64,000 nucleotides of DNA from Paracoccaceae bacterium. Lineage in GTDB: Bacteria; Pseudomonadota; Alphaproteobacteria; Rhodobacterales; Rhodobacteraceae. The notes below the pieces were generated by a model. That model searched no databases. It had not been told where the DNA came from and saw only the letters and a list, made by a program, of their open reading frames with translations. Of the stretch, positions 1-8,276 are shown in pieces (the stretch's first letter is position 1; each line of letters begins with the position of its first letter). Position numbers and translations under genes: made by a program. The stretch is from assembly GCA_014872875.1 (NCBI GenBank), contig WKFI01000005.1, forward strand, positions 806,001 through 870,000, given 5' to 3'.

Positions 1-484
1 CTCTGACAAGGTTCAACCGGCCACGCCGCAGTTCGCTAGTGGCCAAAGGTTGGCTCTCGCCCCAATCGTGATCTGAAATCCCCGCGTTTACCTTGAATTT
101 TTCAACATAGAGGCGAAAATCATCCGTTGACCGTTCTTTCAAGAGTTCTTCATGCCTCAAAACCTCAGCTTCGAGTGCATCAAGTGTCTCCTGCATAGGA
201 TCATTCAGGTTCAGCCGACCCAAGTAGTGTTCAAGTTGGCCTTCAAAGTACGCTTTGACCTTTGGTCTTAACTCAGCACGGTTCAGTTTGGCCAATTCTG
301 TGTGCCCTTCGATTACTTTACCACAAGATGCCAGATGCCTTGCCAAGTCACCAGCCTTGTGTGGGCAACGTGTTTTCAACGACAGTTTAAGCGTGTGTCT
401 CTTTCGGCCCGGATTTGTAGGCAATGGCCAACGAAAGTAATATATACCGTGTCTAGAAGGGCTTAGGTAGGCTGACAACTTCAT
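1..484 (-). CDS. Tyrosine recombinase/integrase, N-terminal part (cut by window edge)
   Basis: Reading the minus strand from the ATG at 484 gives 161 open codons that run off the window. The start, MKLSAYLSPSRHGIYYFRW, followed by a basic RKRHTLKLSLKTR stretch, resembles the short N-terminal segment (DUF6538 type) found on many alphaproteobacterial phage and island integrases. The catalytic domain with its Arg-His-Arg-Tyr residues would lie outside the window, so activity cannot be judged. The start is 67 nt from the tRNA-Cys fragment at 551-594, the usual place for an integrase next to its attachment site. It probably belongs to a second element stacked left of the island at 551-38606. An in-frame remnant of a dead integrase is also possible. 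Confidence 0.72.
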   Translation of the reverse strand, partial: MKLSAYLSPSRHGIYYFRWPLPTNPGRKRHTLKLSLKTRCPHKAGDLARHLASCGKVIEGHTELAKLNRAELRPKVKAYFEGQLEHYLGRLNLNDPMQETLDALEAEVLRHEELLKERSTDDFRLYVEKFKVNAGISDHDWGESQPLATSELRRGRLNLVR

Positions 485-487
485 GGT

Positions 488-511
488 TTGTGTTCCACTG
501 TTGTGTCCCAC
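488..511 (+). repeat. Pair of 11-nt direct repeats between integrase start and att fragment
   Basis: TTGTGTTCCAC (488-498) and TTGTGTCCCAC (501-511) differ at one base and are 13 nt apart. They lie between the left integrase start and the tRNA-Cys fragment. Closely spaced repeats in this position are typical of arm-type binding sites for tyrosine integrases. This is an inference from position only. Confidence 0.35.
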
Positions 512-550
512 TTGATAACCGTGAAGCTATGTTATTGATTTAGAAGCACT

Positions 551-594
551 TGGAGGCGAGTACCGGAATCGAACCGGTGTACACGGATTTGCAA
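551..594 (-). repeat. tRNA-Cys 3' fragment: island attachment site (att), left copy
   Basis: This 44-nt block is identical to 38563-38606, which is the 3' part of the intact tRNA-Cys from the anticodon loop to the CCA end. To its right the similarity stops at once, so no 5' half exists and this is not a working tRNA gene. A second short match, GTTATTGATTT, precedes both copies (531-541 and 38548-38558). A partial tRNA copy distant from an intact tRNA with an adjacent integrase is the classic mark of integration at a tRNA 3' end. Confidence 0.88.
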
Positions 595-627
595 GACTAG
601 GTATCTGTCTGAATATTAAGGGAATTG

Positions 628-677
628 TGTTTAGATTAATGGGTAAAACCTGCGGAACATTGCGTGAATGTTTAGAC
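628..677 (+). repeat. Candidate integrase arm-type repeats, left end
   Basis: TGTTTAGAT at 628-636 and TGTTTAGAC at 669-677 lie 33 and 74 nt inside the left att copy. The same nonamer occurs twice just inside the right att copy (38494-38502 and 38506-38514), all on the plus strand. In a circularised element the core would be flanked on both sides by these repeats, the standard attP layout. Confidence 0.45.
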
Positions 678-706
678 GGGTTTTCGGTCTGCGTTTTTGA
701 GCTGAG

Positions 707-1012
707 TTACCGCTTCTGACGCATTTCCCAGTTCTCGATCTTCGTGACAAATTTAGATAGCGCGCCTCCTCTGCTGACCTCTGAATCCAGGAAGGAAAAC
801 GTCTCGGAAACAATCGCTGGTCCGGTTTTCTCTAGGGAGAACTCGTAGCAACCACCTTCGGTGTGCAGATTAGGATTGTACCGGACAACCCGCCAGAACC
901 CCAGATCATTTGCGGCCTTATTCTTGACTAAGCCCCATGCGAACGACCGATTGTAGCCCGTTGAAATCCACCGCTCGTGATCAATCAGGTTTATTCTGTA
1001 TGACAAGGGCAT
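707..1012 (-). CDS. Hypothetical protein, 101 aa
   Basis: The ORF starts at an ATG and encodes 101 residues with a normal hydrophilic composition and mixed aromatic residues (Trp-rich N-terminal half, for example DHERWISTGYNRSFAWGL). No signal peptide, membrane segment or known motif is seen. A weak purine-rich GAAAAG precedes the start. It lies at the left end of the island, 112 nt inside the att copy, in a lower-GC stretch typical of accessory cargo. It is on the same strand as the next gene but 207 nt apart. The function is not recognised, and it may be a spurious ORF. Confidence 0.45.
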   Translation of the reverse strand: MPLSYRINLIDHERWISTGYNRSFAWGLVKNKAANDLGFWRVVRYNPNLHTEGGCYEFSLEKTGPAIVSETFSFLDSEVSRGGALSKFVTKIENWEMRQKR

Positions 1013-1219
1013 CTTTTCGACTCGTGTAGTTGCGAGGTGTTGTTTCTGCGGTAGCTCACTTCGGAGTTTTCAGCTTACTAAAAAGAGTAACTTCGGCCCA
1101 TACTGGACATTCACGGTTTGAGCAGCGAATGATCGCTACGAGCCCAACCAGTACATTGAGGGCAGTGCGGCTAATGGCTGACTCTCTTTGAGGTTTTAAG
1201 GACCCGTCGCCTTGTCATA

Positions 1220-1855
1220 CTAGACAAGGCTGGCCGCCGTACTGGCCATTGTAAGTATCGTGGTATTCTGCGCGACGCGTTTTGCCCTTCTCCAAAGTCG
1301 CCCTTTGTTGAGAAACGGTTCAAACTGAGCGAAAGCATTCTTGCGGTCGTTTGGGGTTACGCTTCCCGTTTTGCATCCAATTTCTCCCCAGATGCTGCTT
1401 GCTTCCTTCGCGCACTCCAGAATGAAATTCGAAACCTCTTCACCTGACCTGTCCTTGAGTTCGATACAATTGAAACTGTCTGAGGAGAAGCTTTCGAAAA
1501 AAACGACAGAAGGCATTTTGACAAAGTCTCCTTCTAAGAAGAATCTACCAACATCCATCAAAAATACCTGTTCATCAATTTTGCGCCGTGTACGGATCGG
1601 TTTGAGTTTCATTCCGGGTGTCATCAGGCCTATTGGGTAGGTCTCGGATACTTCAGTGCGCGACCAGGTTTCCTTTTTAAAGACCGAGTCCAAGTAAAAA
1701 ATTTGCAGGTTTTGACCGGAAAGCGGGTCTAGGTCTTCAATGGCAACCGAAAGGTACTGATCAAATTCCTGATTTATCCGACTGGAGTGTATGAGGAAGC
1801 CGAGGATTGTTGGCTCTTTTTCGACCGCATCTACAATCGTCGGATCAAATATCAT
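1220..1855 (-). CDS. Hypothetical protein, 211 aa
   Basis: This soluble-looking protein begins MIFDPTIVDAVEKEP and ends in a hydrophobic TTILTMASTAASLV tail. No family was recognised. The reading frame extends upstream to a GTG at 1888, but the ATG at 1855 has GGGAG about 9 nt upstream and is preferred. Composition is rich in Phe, Glu and Ser, and codon use is less GC-biased than in the ectoine genes, as expected for recently acquired cargo. It sits among probable defence genes, but no role can be assigned. Confidence 0.55.
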   Translation of the reverse strand: MIFDPTIVDAVEKEPTILGFLIHSSRINQEFDQYLSVAIEDLDPLSGQNLQIFYLDSVFKKETWSRTEVSETYPIGLMTPGMKLKPIRTRRKIDEQVFLMDVGRFFLEGDFVKMPSVVFFESFSSDSFNCIELKDRSGEEVSNFILECAKEASSIWGEIGCKTGSVTPNDRKNAFAQFEPFLNKGRLWRRAKRVAQNTTILTMASTAASLV

Positions 1856-2326
1856 CTTAAAGAACTCCCATACAAAACTTTTTCTCACTCGAACATGGTT
1901 GGGAGCTTAAGATCAAGCTTTGTGGGCGCAAGCTATCGTAGACAAGTGGTCCGTTTTGTCCGCATTACTGGCATTGATGCATGCAGCAGCGAATGATCAA
2001 TTTCCATCCGGCTTTGCATGCGTTGGCCTGGTTGGTCGCAGAGAAACGGGCGATTGCTTTGCGCTGCGAGCGGAAGTTATTCGGTGGTCGTTCGACGATC
2101 TTTGCCCGCTGATCGACCAGCACTACCTGGTTACTCAAAGGTTTCTTTTGCAATAAGCAGCCGTGGATGTTTGCGGATGTTACCAGGTCTTGAAGGGTCT
2201 AAGCCGTTTTGAGACTGTCGCCCTTTGGCAGTCATTACAGAATCTGCACCGTAGCTCGCCAGAATCGGGCCTTGGGCTTATTGGTATTTGGGATAGACAA
2301 AGCTCAAACACGGTGAGAATTTCGGA
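1856..2326. other. Gene-free stretch with degenerate short repeats
   Basis: No convincing gene is seen. The segment contains AGCAGCGAATGATC near 1985, which also occurs near 1122, and CGAATGA-like words that recur in the gap 6397-6975. They look like decayed intergenic repeats. The short frames here have no start signals or family resemblance. The promoter of the gene at 2327 should lie in the last 100 nt. Confidence 0.4.
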
Positions 2327-2974
2327 ATGTCCTATAGAACCTATATTGCCGCAAGTCGTGCAGCCTATATTGCGGGCATTGAAGCTGGAATAGCGCCGCA
2401 AGAGCTACGTGCACATACCGGCGTCATAGGAGAAGCATTTGTAGCGGATTATCTCGGGGTAAAGCTCTCTGCCGAAAATAATCAGCACGGCTTTGACCTG
2501 ATTGATACAGACGGCCTTCGCGTTTCGGTTAAGACAATTACTACGTCCACAGGTGTGGACCTAAAAGAAAGCACGATTGGCCTTGTGGATCGAGTAGTGG
2601 TCGTTTGGCTTGACACCGACGAGGACGAATTGGGCGTTCACGTGGTGTATGACGCAAGTGTCGAACAGTTTTTACAAGTCTGCGCGGCCACATATCGTGG
2701 GTCTTTGCGGCTCGGACGTGGAGCGATGAGTTTCCCCGAAAGGTCTGCAGCAGCGAAAAAGTTCGAGGTAGGGGATGTGATCGCCACTCACAAGGATGGC
2801 GATGTTGTCATTCGCAAACATGTCAGCGGTTCATTTACGGCCCTGGTTGACGGGGTACCCATGCCTGCACGTCAATATCTGTTGGGCATTCGCGACGCCA
2901 TGAACTTGCCTGACAAAGCCAACAACACGACGCGTAGTCTTGGTGCGCAGGTGTTTGGAGCGCTTGGAAAGTAA
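2327..2974 (+). CDS. PD-(D/E)XK nuclease-like protein (putative)
   Basis: The protein has 215 aa. Residues about 30-75 show a restriction-endonuclease-like pattern: a Glu in a helix (VIGEAFVADYLG), an Asp after a turn (QHGFDLIDTDG), then a strand ending in Lys (RVSVKTIT). This matches the E-D-xxK layout of small PD-(D/E)XK proteins of unknown role. The C-terminal half has no motif I know. GGTGAG lies about 9 nt before the ATG. The gene lies 161 nt upstream of the NACHT gene on the same strand. Pairing of a nuclease with an NTPase would suit a defence module, but the gap and a possible promoter before 3136 leave co-transcription open. Activity is inferred from pattern only. Confidence 0.6.
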   Translation: MSYRTYIAASRAAYIAGIEAGIAPQELRAHTGVIGEAFVADYLGVKLSAENNQHGFDLIDTDGLRVSVKTITTSTGVDLKESTIGLVDRVVVVWLDTDEDELGVHVVYDASVEQFLQVCAATYRGSLRLGRGAMSFPERSAAAKKFEVGDVIATHKDGDVVIRKHVSGSFTALVDGVPMPARQYLLGIRDAMNLPDKANNTTRSLGAQVFGALGK

Positions 2975-3135
2975 GCCACAATTCGGTCCTAGCCGTAACT
3001 TGGCGCTCAACCCGTTCAACTACCGCACCCATTCCAAAGCAGGCATCTTCTTCCGTACAACCGTCTACAGATGACTCCAAATATTGTATTTCTCGGATTG
3101 ATTGATAACGTTAGCTCAGTATTTGAAGGTTTGAG

Positions 3136-6100
3136 TTGAAAGCGATGAGATTTGAAAAGCCTGAAGTTGTAAGAAATATCAATCAAGCCGTCTTGCTCGC
3201 GGCCGTCGCGCTAGCCAAGATACAATACCAAGACCCAGTTAGCGCGGGTGAAGGTTTGCCTAAGATTTGGGCCAAGGTTAAGGGTGAACTCGAAAAAAAT
3301 CCTGAACATATTGCCTGGACGTTCATCGCTAGTTGCGTATCGACAGCATGTGTAATGCTGCTGCGCGAACCGCGCCTACGCTGCGAGCTCACTGACAAAG
3401 AACTTCAATTGCATGCCCGAGAGCTGGTTGAACTACTGACCGACGCGGGCGAATTGCACGCAAATGATCTTACAAACCTCGCATTGTCGCAGTATGTGCA
3501 GTGCAGCATCGAACACATTCCACAGCTCATAAACTCAGCGGCACCCGACGCAGAGATTGATGACGACCATGCAAAACAAGCCTATCGTGAGATGCTAGCG
3601 CGATCGGTCACAGCCGTATTTGAGCGACAACCCGATTTTTTTAAGGGAATGACCGAAGCTGTTCAGGGTGCAACGTCAACCGCAGAGCGCAGAGATGTTG
3701 CATGGAAACGGCACAGCGCATGGGTACGTGGCCTTTTCCACGAAACCCCTATTTTTTCTCCAGACAGCGACATCGATGTACCGCTGTCCTCAGTGTACCA
3801 GAGGCTCAGGTGCTATTGGCATACTGAACATGAGAAAGAAGAGCCTGACGAACGCGAAAACCTCAAATATCGGACTGCCACGGTGGCAGAGCTACACGAC
3901 ACCGTAGATGATTGGCTTAAATCTGCAAATCGACAAGATTCTGTTCGGTTGATCGCAGGCGGGCCGGGCAGTGGAAAATCCTCCTTTGCCAAAGCGTACA
4001 GCGCTAAACTGATTGGCGCGAACACCCACAGAGTTCTGTTTATCCAACTGCAACATCTTACGATGCACGGTACATTGAAAGAGAGCATCGGACGACATCT
4101 GACGGGGCGGCACGGGTATAAGTGGCCTAACAAAACCGAAGGCTTTCCGCAGAACCCCTTAGACTGGCACGGCGAGGACACACGTCCCCTTTTGCTGGTT
4201 TTCGACGGTCTGGACGAATTGACAACGAACAAAGATCGCGAAAGCGATTTGACAAAAAAGTTCGTTAGTAACCTGAAGCACGTGTTGAACGAACTCAACA
4301 CTGCAGGACAGGTGGCCGCAGCACTTGTGCTCGGTCGGGATCTTGCGATGGACGCTGCCCGCGATGATGGGGACCTTAGTCTGAATGCTCTGATCCATGT
4401 AGCTCCGATCCGTTGTATGACACGCGAAGATCTACGACTTACGCAAAACCCTCCAGACGAAAGCATCGCTGAGGGATTTGACCCAGTTTCCGACCCGCTC
4501 AACCTGTTGGAACGCGACAGCCGAACTGCCTATTGGAAACAATGGTGCAGAATTCAGGGTATGCCGGATCAAGACCCATCGCCGGCTATCACTGATGAGC
4601 GAATGTCCGAGTTGAATGTAGAACCTCTTCTGCTCCACCTATTGATCATCTCTGATTTTTGCGGTGAACGCTGGGAACAAGCAGCGGAGAACCGAAACCT
4701 CATTTACAACGACATCCTGAGAAAGGTGTTCAATCGAAACAAGGCCAAGGAGTTGGATGCTTACAAGTCACTAAATGAAAAGCACTTCTTTGAGTTGATG
4801 GAGGTGTTCGGACTGGCTGCATTTCGCGGTAATGGCCGGACTGGAGATCATGAAGAATTCAAGCGTTTGCGCAAACGCTATGCAACCCCCAAAGCTGAAC
4901 GATCACTCTACTCTGAACTTGATGGCGCCAGTTTGAAGAACGTCGCATTGATGGTGCATTCCCGCCAGGATTTGGATGGCGCCGGGTTTGAGTTCGTTCA
5001 CAAGAGCTTCGGTGAATATCTTGCGGCACGCGCATTACTCGGGGCTTGTGAACGTTTGCGAAAACTCTGGGTCAGTGAAGAGAACGACGAAAACCTAATG
5101 CAATTGGCGCTGCGATGGGTGGATCTGATCGGCGGGGGGCAGATGTCAGCATCTGTTCTGCGGTTCCTTCGTGATGAGTGCAGCCTGAGAAGTTGCGAAG
5201 TCACAAATGGGGCGATCGAAACGCTGTCGGAAGTGTTTGATTGGGCGCTCGCACACGGCTTCCCTGTACAGAAGTCGGACGACCTCAAGAGCCTTGGCTA
5301 TCGCAAGCTGGAATTCCATCAAAAATGTGCGGAAATGGCAATGCTGGTCACGATCGCATCCCTATGGGCCTCCTTGCACAAGTCAGATTCAAACAGCCCG
5401 GTAGAATTGCTTGAGATCCAGTCTTTTGCGCAATCATCTCGCGCGGCGTCCGACATGATAGATCGGCTGTTCCCTCAGACCGAGATTGGTCTCGGAATTC
5501 CTGTCGTTTTGAGTGGTTTCGTGCTGGAGAGAAGTGATTTGTACCGGTGTCGCGCCCCTGAAGCGGATCTAGGCGGGGCAAACCTTAGTCGCTCGATCTT
5601 GCATGGGGCGGAGCTGAACAATGCGAACTTGAAGGGGGCGAACCTATTCGCGGCGCAAATGCGCGGGGCGCATCTGGCGGAGGCGAACCTGCGTGGGGCG
5701 GTTCTGTTTGAGGCGAAGCTGTCGGATGCGAACTTGAGAGATGCGGACTTGAGCGAAGCGGATCTGAAAGCGGCATTCCTGGGGGACGCGAACTTGAACA
5801 ATGCGTTACTGAATGAAGCCGACCTGACGGCGGCACATCTTGTTGGGGCGGACCTGAGTGGCGCGATTTTGGATGGTGCCAACCTGAATGCGGCAAGCCT
5901 GTTTGCGGCAAACCTGTCTCAAGCGAGCCTGCTTCGGACGGATTTGCGAAGGGCGGAACTGAAATTGGCCGAACTGCGTAGTGCAAAATTGATGGAGGCT
6001 GACTTGAGTGAGGCCGAGCTCATTGAGGCGGACCTGAGTTGGGCGAAATTGAATGGGTCGAACCTGAGTTGGGCGAAATTGAATGGGTCGGACCTGATGG

Positions 6101-6396
6101 GGTCGGACCTGAGTGGGTCAGACCTACGTTTCACAGATCTAAGCGACTGCAAAATAGAGTTTACGTCGCTTAGATCTGTGGATTGCACTGAATCTATTGG
6201 TCTGTCTCAATCAGCGATCAATACTGCATTTGGCGTGAAATCCGGTGTTGGGTTGACGCGCTTGCCTAATAATCTCAGCTATCCTGATCATTGGCACATC
6301 GCCAAGGAGATCGAAGAGGATAGCGACCTTGCCCTTGAAGCGTATTCGGATGCTTGGTTAGCGTGGCAAAGTAGAAATTCTGAGATCAATTTTTAG
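3136..6396 (+). CDS. NACHT-domain ATPase with C-terminal pentapeptide repeats
   Basis: The protein has 1086 aa. Walker A (GGPGSGKSS) is near residues 275-283 and Walker B (LLLVFDGLDEL) near 352-362. A later HKSFGEYLAARAL motif near 620 is typical of the end of NACHT/STAND modules. Residues about 800-1005 are A(D/N)LxxA pentapeptide repeats, predicted to form a right-handed beta-helix that could be the sensor. The first 270 residues would be the effector, but I do not recognise them. Bacterial NACHT proteins are known antiphage NLR-like factors, so a defence role follows by family and location. TTG at 3136 with GAAGG 6 nt upstream is used as the start; ATG at 3145 is the alternative. Confidence 0.85.
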   Translation: MKAMRFEKPEVVRNINQAVLLAAVALAKIQYQDPVSAGEGLPKIWAKVKGELEKNPEHIAWTFIASCVSTACVMLLREPRLRCELTDKELQLHARELVELLTDAGELHANDLTNLALSQYVQCSIEHIPQLINSAAPDAEIDDDHAKQAYREMLARSVTAVFERQPDFFKGMTEAVQGATSTAERRDVAWKRHSAWVRGLFHETPIFSPDSDIDVPLSSVYQRLRCYWHTEHEKEEPDERENLKYRTATVAELHDTVDDWLKSANRQDSVRLIAGGPGSGKSSFAKAYSAKLIGANTHRVLFIQLQHLTMHGTLKESIGRHLTGRHGYKWPNKTEGFPQNPLDWHGEDTRPLLLVFDGLDELTTNKDRESDLTKKFVSNLKHVLNELNTAGQVAAALVLGRDLAMDAARDDGDLSLNALIHVAPIRCMTREDLRLTQNPPDESIAEGFDPVSDPLNLLERDSRTAYWKQWCRIQGMPDQDPSPAITDERMSELNVEPLLLHLLIISDFCGERWEQAAENRNLIYNDILRKVFNRNKAKELDAYKSLNEKHFFELMEVFGLAAFRGNGRTGDHEEFKRLRKRYATPKAERSLYSELDGASLKNVALMVHSRQDLDGAGFEFVHKSFGEYLAARALLGACERLRKLWVSEENDENLMQLALRWVDLIGGGQMSASVLRFLRDECSLRSCEVTNGAIETLSEVFDWALAHGFPVQKSDDLKSLGYRKLEFHQKCAEMAMLVTIASLWASLHKSDSNSPVELLEIQSFAQSSRAASDMIDRLFPQTEIGLGIPVVLSGFVLERSDLYRCRAPEADLGGANLSRSILHGAELNNANLKGANLFAAQMRGAHLAEANLRGAVLFEAKLSDANLRDADLSEADLKAAFLGDANLNNALLNEADLTAAHLVGADLSGAILDGANLNAASLFAANLSQASLLRTDLRRAELKLAELRSAKLMEADLSEAELIEADLSWAKLNGSNLSWAKLNGSDLMGSDLSGSDLRFTDLSDCKIEFTSLRSVDCTESIGLSQSAINTAFGVKSGVGLTRLPNNLSYPDHWHIAKEIEEDSDLALEAYSDAWLAWQSRNSEINF
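6031..6090 (+). repeat. Near-perfect 30-nt tandem duplication in pentapeptide region
   Basis: Positions 6031-6060 and 6061-6090 are identical except for the first base (g/a). Each copy encodes two pentapeptides (D/N-LSWA-KLNGS). Other repeats in this gene have diverged at DNA level, so this copy arose recently by slippage or unequal exchange within the repeat domain. Confidence 0.85.
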
Positions 6397-6975
6397 CGTT
6401 AGCCGTTGCGTCTGATCCAAACCAAATTGATTTGTGAACTATGGATTGGGTGCGCATTGCAAGAGCTTCAAAGGAAAATGGGTCAGTCTTCGAGCAGGTT
6501 TTGCATAGTCCGCTATCTGCGCATGACTGTCGTTGATTGAAAGAGCGGCGAACGTCAGCAGTCCGCCCTTAGCAGTCATTCATCGGCCGAGATCACGCCG
6601 CAGCGCAGCTTCTCTGAGCCGGTCATTCGCTGCGAGCGCAAAAACGGTGCGTCGACTAAGGTCGGGAGTGCGGACAAATCCGACCATGGATTTGTGGACT
6701 TCGCTGACGCAGTACCTTGTTGCTGTTGCGGCATACTCATCGCTGCGTTGCGGTCGATGTCATCAAGCCGATCCTTGAGAGACAATCTGCGGGACGCAGT
6801 TCAAACCGTCACCTCGCTGTAATCGAGACCAATCAGCGCGACTCGGAACAAAACGCCTTTCTGTTGTAACTTGTCAAATTTCCGCCATCCAAGTCCGGGG
6901 CGCCTGGCGCAGACTTACATGCATTACTGTCCGAAACGCCCAAAAGCTCTGGCCGCGAAACATACCACCAAGCAC
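6397..6975. other. Intergenic stretch, no supported gene
   Basis: The 579 nt between the NACHT gene and ectR hold no supported gene. Words such as GTCATTCATCGGCCGAG and CGGTCATTCGCTGCGAGCG resemble the degenerate intergenic repeats common in this bacterial family. A 69-residue frame on the minus strand (6576-6785) begins plausibly but dissolves into this repeat-like sequence. Nothing like a strong terminator for the NACHT gene is seen. Confidence 0.4.
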
Positions 6976-7452
6976 CTAACCAGCAGGTCTGATTTCACCG
7001 GTATCCAGCACCGGCGATGCATCCATATCTTCTGCGTCCAACATGGTGGCCACGCGTTCAAGGCTGGCCACCAGCATGGCCTGTTCCCAATCTTCCATGG
7101 CATCGAATTTGCGCACGAAACGCTGTTGGAGCGGGTCCGGCGCCTCTTGAAGGATTTTGCCACCTTCGTCGGTGAGCAGGATGTTTATCTGGCGTCGGTC
7201 CAGGTTGGATTTTTCCCTTATGACCAGTCTGTCGCGGACCAGTTTATCTACCAAGGATGTGACGGTTCCCTGCGAAACGCGCATGCGCAACGAGATGGCT
7301 TTGGCGGTGGCGTATCCCTGCTCCGAGATGATTTGCAGAACGCGAAACTGGGTGGGGGTGACGCCCGTGGACTGGCGAATCTCGCGCCCGAACAGTTCAG
7401 TCGCGCGGACAATTCGTCTTAAGGCAATCAAGCTGCTGTCGATCCGGTCCAA
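6976..7452 (-). CDS. ectR: EctR-type MarR-family repressor of ectoine genes (copy 1)
   Basis: This 158-aa winged-helix protein has TPTQFRVLQIISEQG, TAKAISLRMRVSQGTVTSLVDKL and a wing DRRQINILLT, the MarR pattern. It is divergent from ectABC-ask, the position held by EctR repressors in ectoine gene clusters. Its C-terminal part (DPLQQRF, DWEQAMLVASLERV, MLDAED) is almost the same as in the second copy at 31037-31510. The start is TTG at 7452 with GGGGGCG just upstream; no in-frame ATG is available. It probably binds the palindrome at 7496-7509, only 44 nt upstream, and so would repress both itself and ectA. The role is by family and context. Confidence 0.85.
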   Translation of the reverse strand: MDRIDSSLIALRRIVRATELFGREIRQSTGVTPTQFRVLQIISEQGYATAKAISLRMRVSQGTVTSLVDKLVRDRLVIREKSNLDRRQINILLTDEGGKILQEAPDPLQQRFVRKFDAMEDWEQAMLVASLERVATMLDAEDMDASPVLDTGEIRPAG

Positions 7453-7495
7453 TTCGCCCCCATTGATTTGACCATCAAAGCATACGTGGTTTGAT

Positions 7496-7509
7496 ATTTG
7501 CGCGCAAAT
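7496..7509. promoter_or_regulatory. Palindrome ATTTGCGCGCAAAT, candidate EctR operator
   Basis: This perfect 14-bp palindrome lies in the ectR-ectA intergenic region. Its half-site ATTTGC/GCAAAT is shared with the palindrome AATTTGC-TTA-GCAAATT between the second ectR-ectA pair at 31644-31660. Two paralogous repressors with matching palindromes in the same relative place make this a good operator candidate. Confidence 0.6.
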
Positions 7510-7679
7510 TCAAAATTATTTCGAATGGCGAAGTTATGTCTGGCGACTTTCAGGCAAAAGTGTTAAAAAAATATCACAATAGAGCTGCTTTTTGCCACGC
7601 TACGTCATCTTGTTGTTTTGACTGTTGAACTTTTGGCTTCTCCTTGATACTTCGACCCCTGAAGCGAAAGGAGCTCACA

Positions 7680-8210
7680 ATGCAACACCCCGCTCACCCC
7701 ATGCGCGTCGATCTACCGTCTTTGCGCAAGCCCACCGCCAGAGATGGCGCCGATATCTGGAAACTTGTCCGAGCCTGTCGCCCGCTTGATGAGAACTCCA
7801 TGTATTGCAACCTGCTGCAGTGCGATCACTTTGCCGACACCTGTGTTCTGGCCGAAATGTCAGGCGAGCTAGCGGGTTGGGTGTCCGCCTATGTCATGCC
7901 GAACGAGCCTGATACCTTGTTCGTCTGGCAGGTCGCGGTCTCGGAAATCGCGCGTGGTCAGGGATTGAGCGGCTTGATGCTGCAAAACATCGTGAACCGT
8001 CCGCAGTGCAAAGACGTGACCCGACTACAGACCACCATCACCGTCGATAACGACGCATCCTGGGCCCTGTTCCGCAAATTCGCGCGCCTTCAGGACAGCA
8101 AGCTGGATATCACGCCCTATTACACGCAAGCGCTGCATTTTCACGAGCGTCACAAGACCGAGTATATGGTCACGATTCCGCTGGCGAACCGGGCGCAACT
8201 GGCCGCCTGA
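7680..8210 (+). CDS. ectA: L-2,4-diaminobutyrate N-acetyltransferase EctA
   Basis: This 176-aa GNAT enzyme transfers acetyl from acetyl-CoA to the 4-amino group of L-2,4-diaminobutyrate, the second step of ectoine synthesis. It shows the EctA signature ACRPLDENSMYCNLLQC, the acyl-CoA loop VAVSEIARGQGLSGLML and the ITVDNDASWALFRKFAR segment. The length is normal for the family. The ATG at 7680 is chosen because AAGGAG lies 7 nt upstream; an upstream in-frame start at 7644 would precede this site. First gene of ectABC-ask, followed after 66 nt by ectB. A diverged copy lies at 31712-32242. The gene is likely under osmotic and EctR control. Confidence 0.96.
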   Translation: MQHPAHPMRVDLPSLRKPTARDGADIWKLVRACRPLDENSMYCNLLQCDHFADTCVLAEMSGELAGWVSAYVMPNEPDTLFVWQVAVSEIARGQGLSGLMLQNIVNRPQCKDVTRLQTTITVDNDASWALFRKFARLQDSKLDITPYYTQALHFHERHKTEYMVTIPLANRAQLAA

Positions 8211-8276
8211 GCCATGCGACCTTCTATACTCAGCAGCTTATTTTTCATTCATCCCCCAAAACCCAAGAGAGGTCGT

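Noticed and set aside
551-594. A second tRNA-Cys gene
   Set aside because: Only the 3' 44 nt are present. The 5' half and acceptor pairing are missing, so it is an att fragment.
5560-6140. A CRISPR-like array
   Set aside because: The repeats are 15-nt pentapeptide codons with no spacers and lie in an open frame.
5475-6188. Ser/Pro-rich minus-strand frames in the pentapeptide region
   Set aside because: They are complements of the repetitive pentapeptide codons and not independent genes.
6576-6785. A 69-aa minus-strand gene before ectR
   Set aside because: Its start looks plausible, but the rest is made of the intergenic repeat-like sequence seen elsewhere, and there is no ribosome site.
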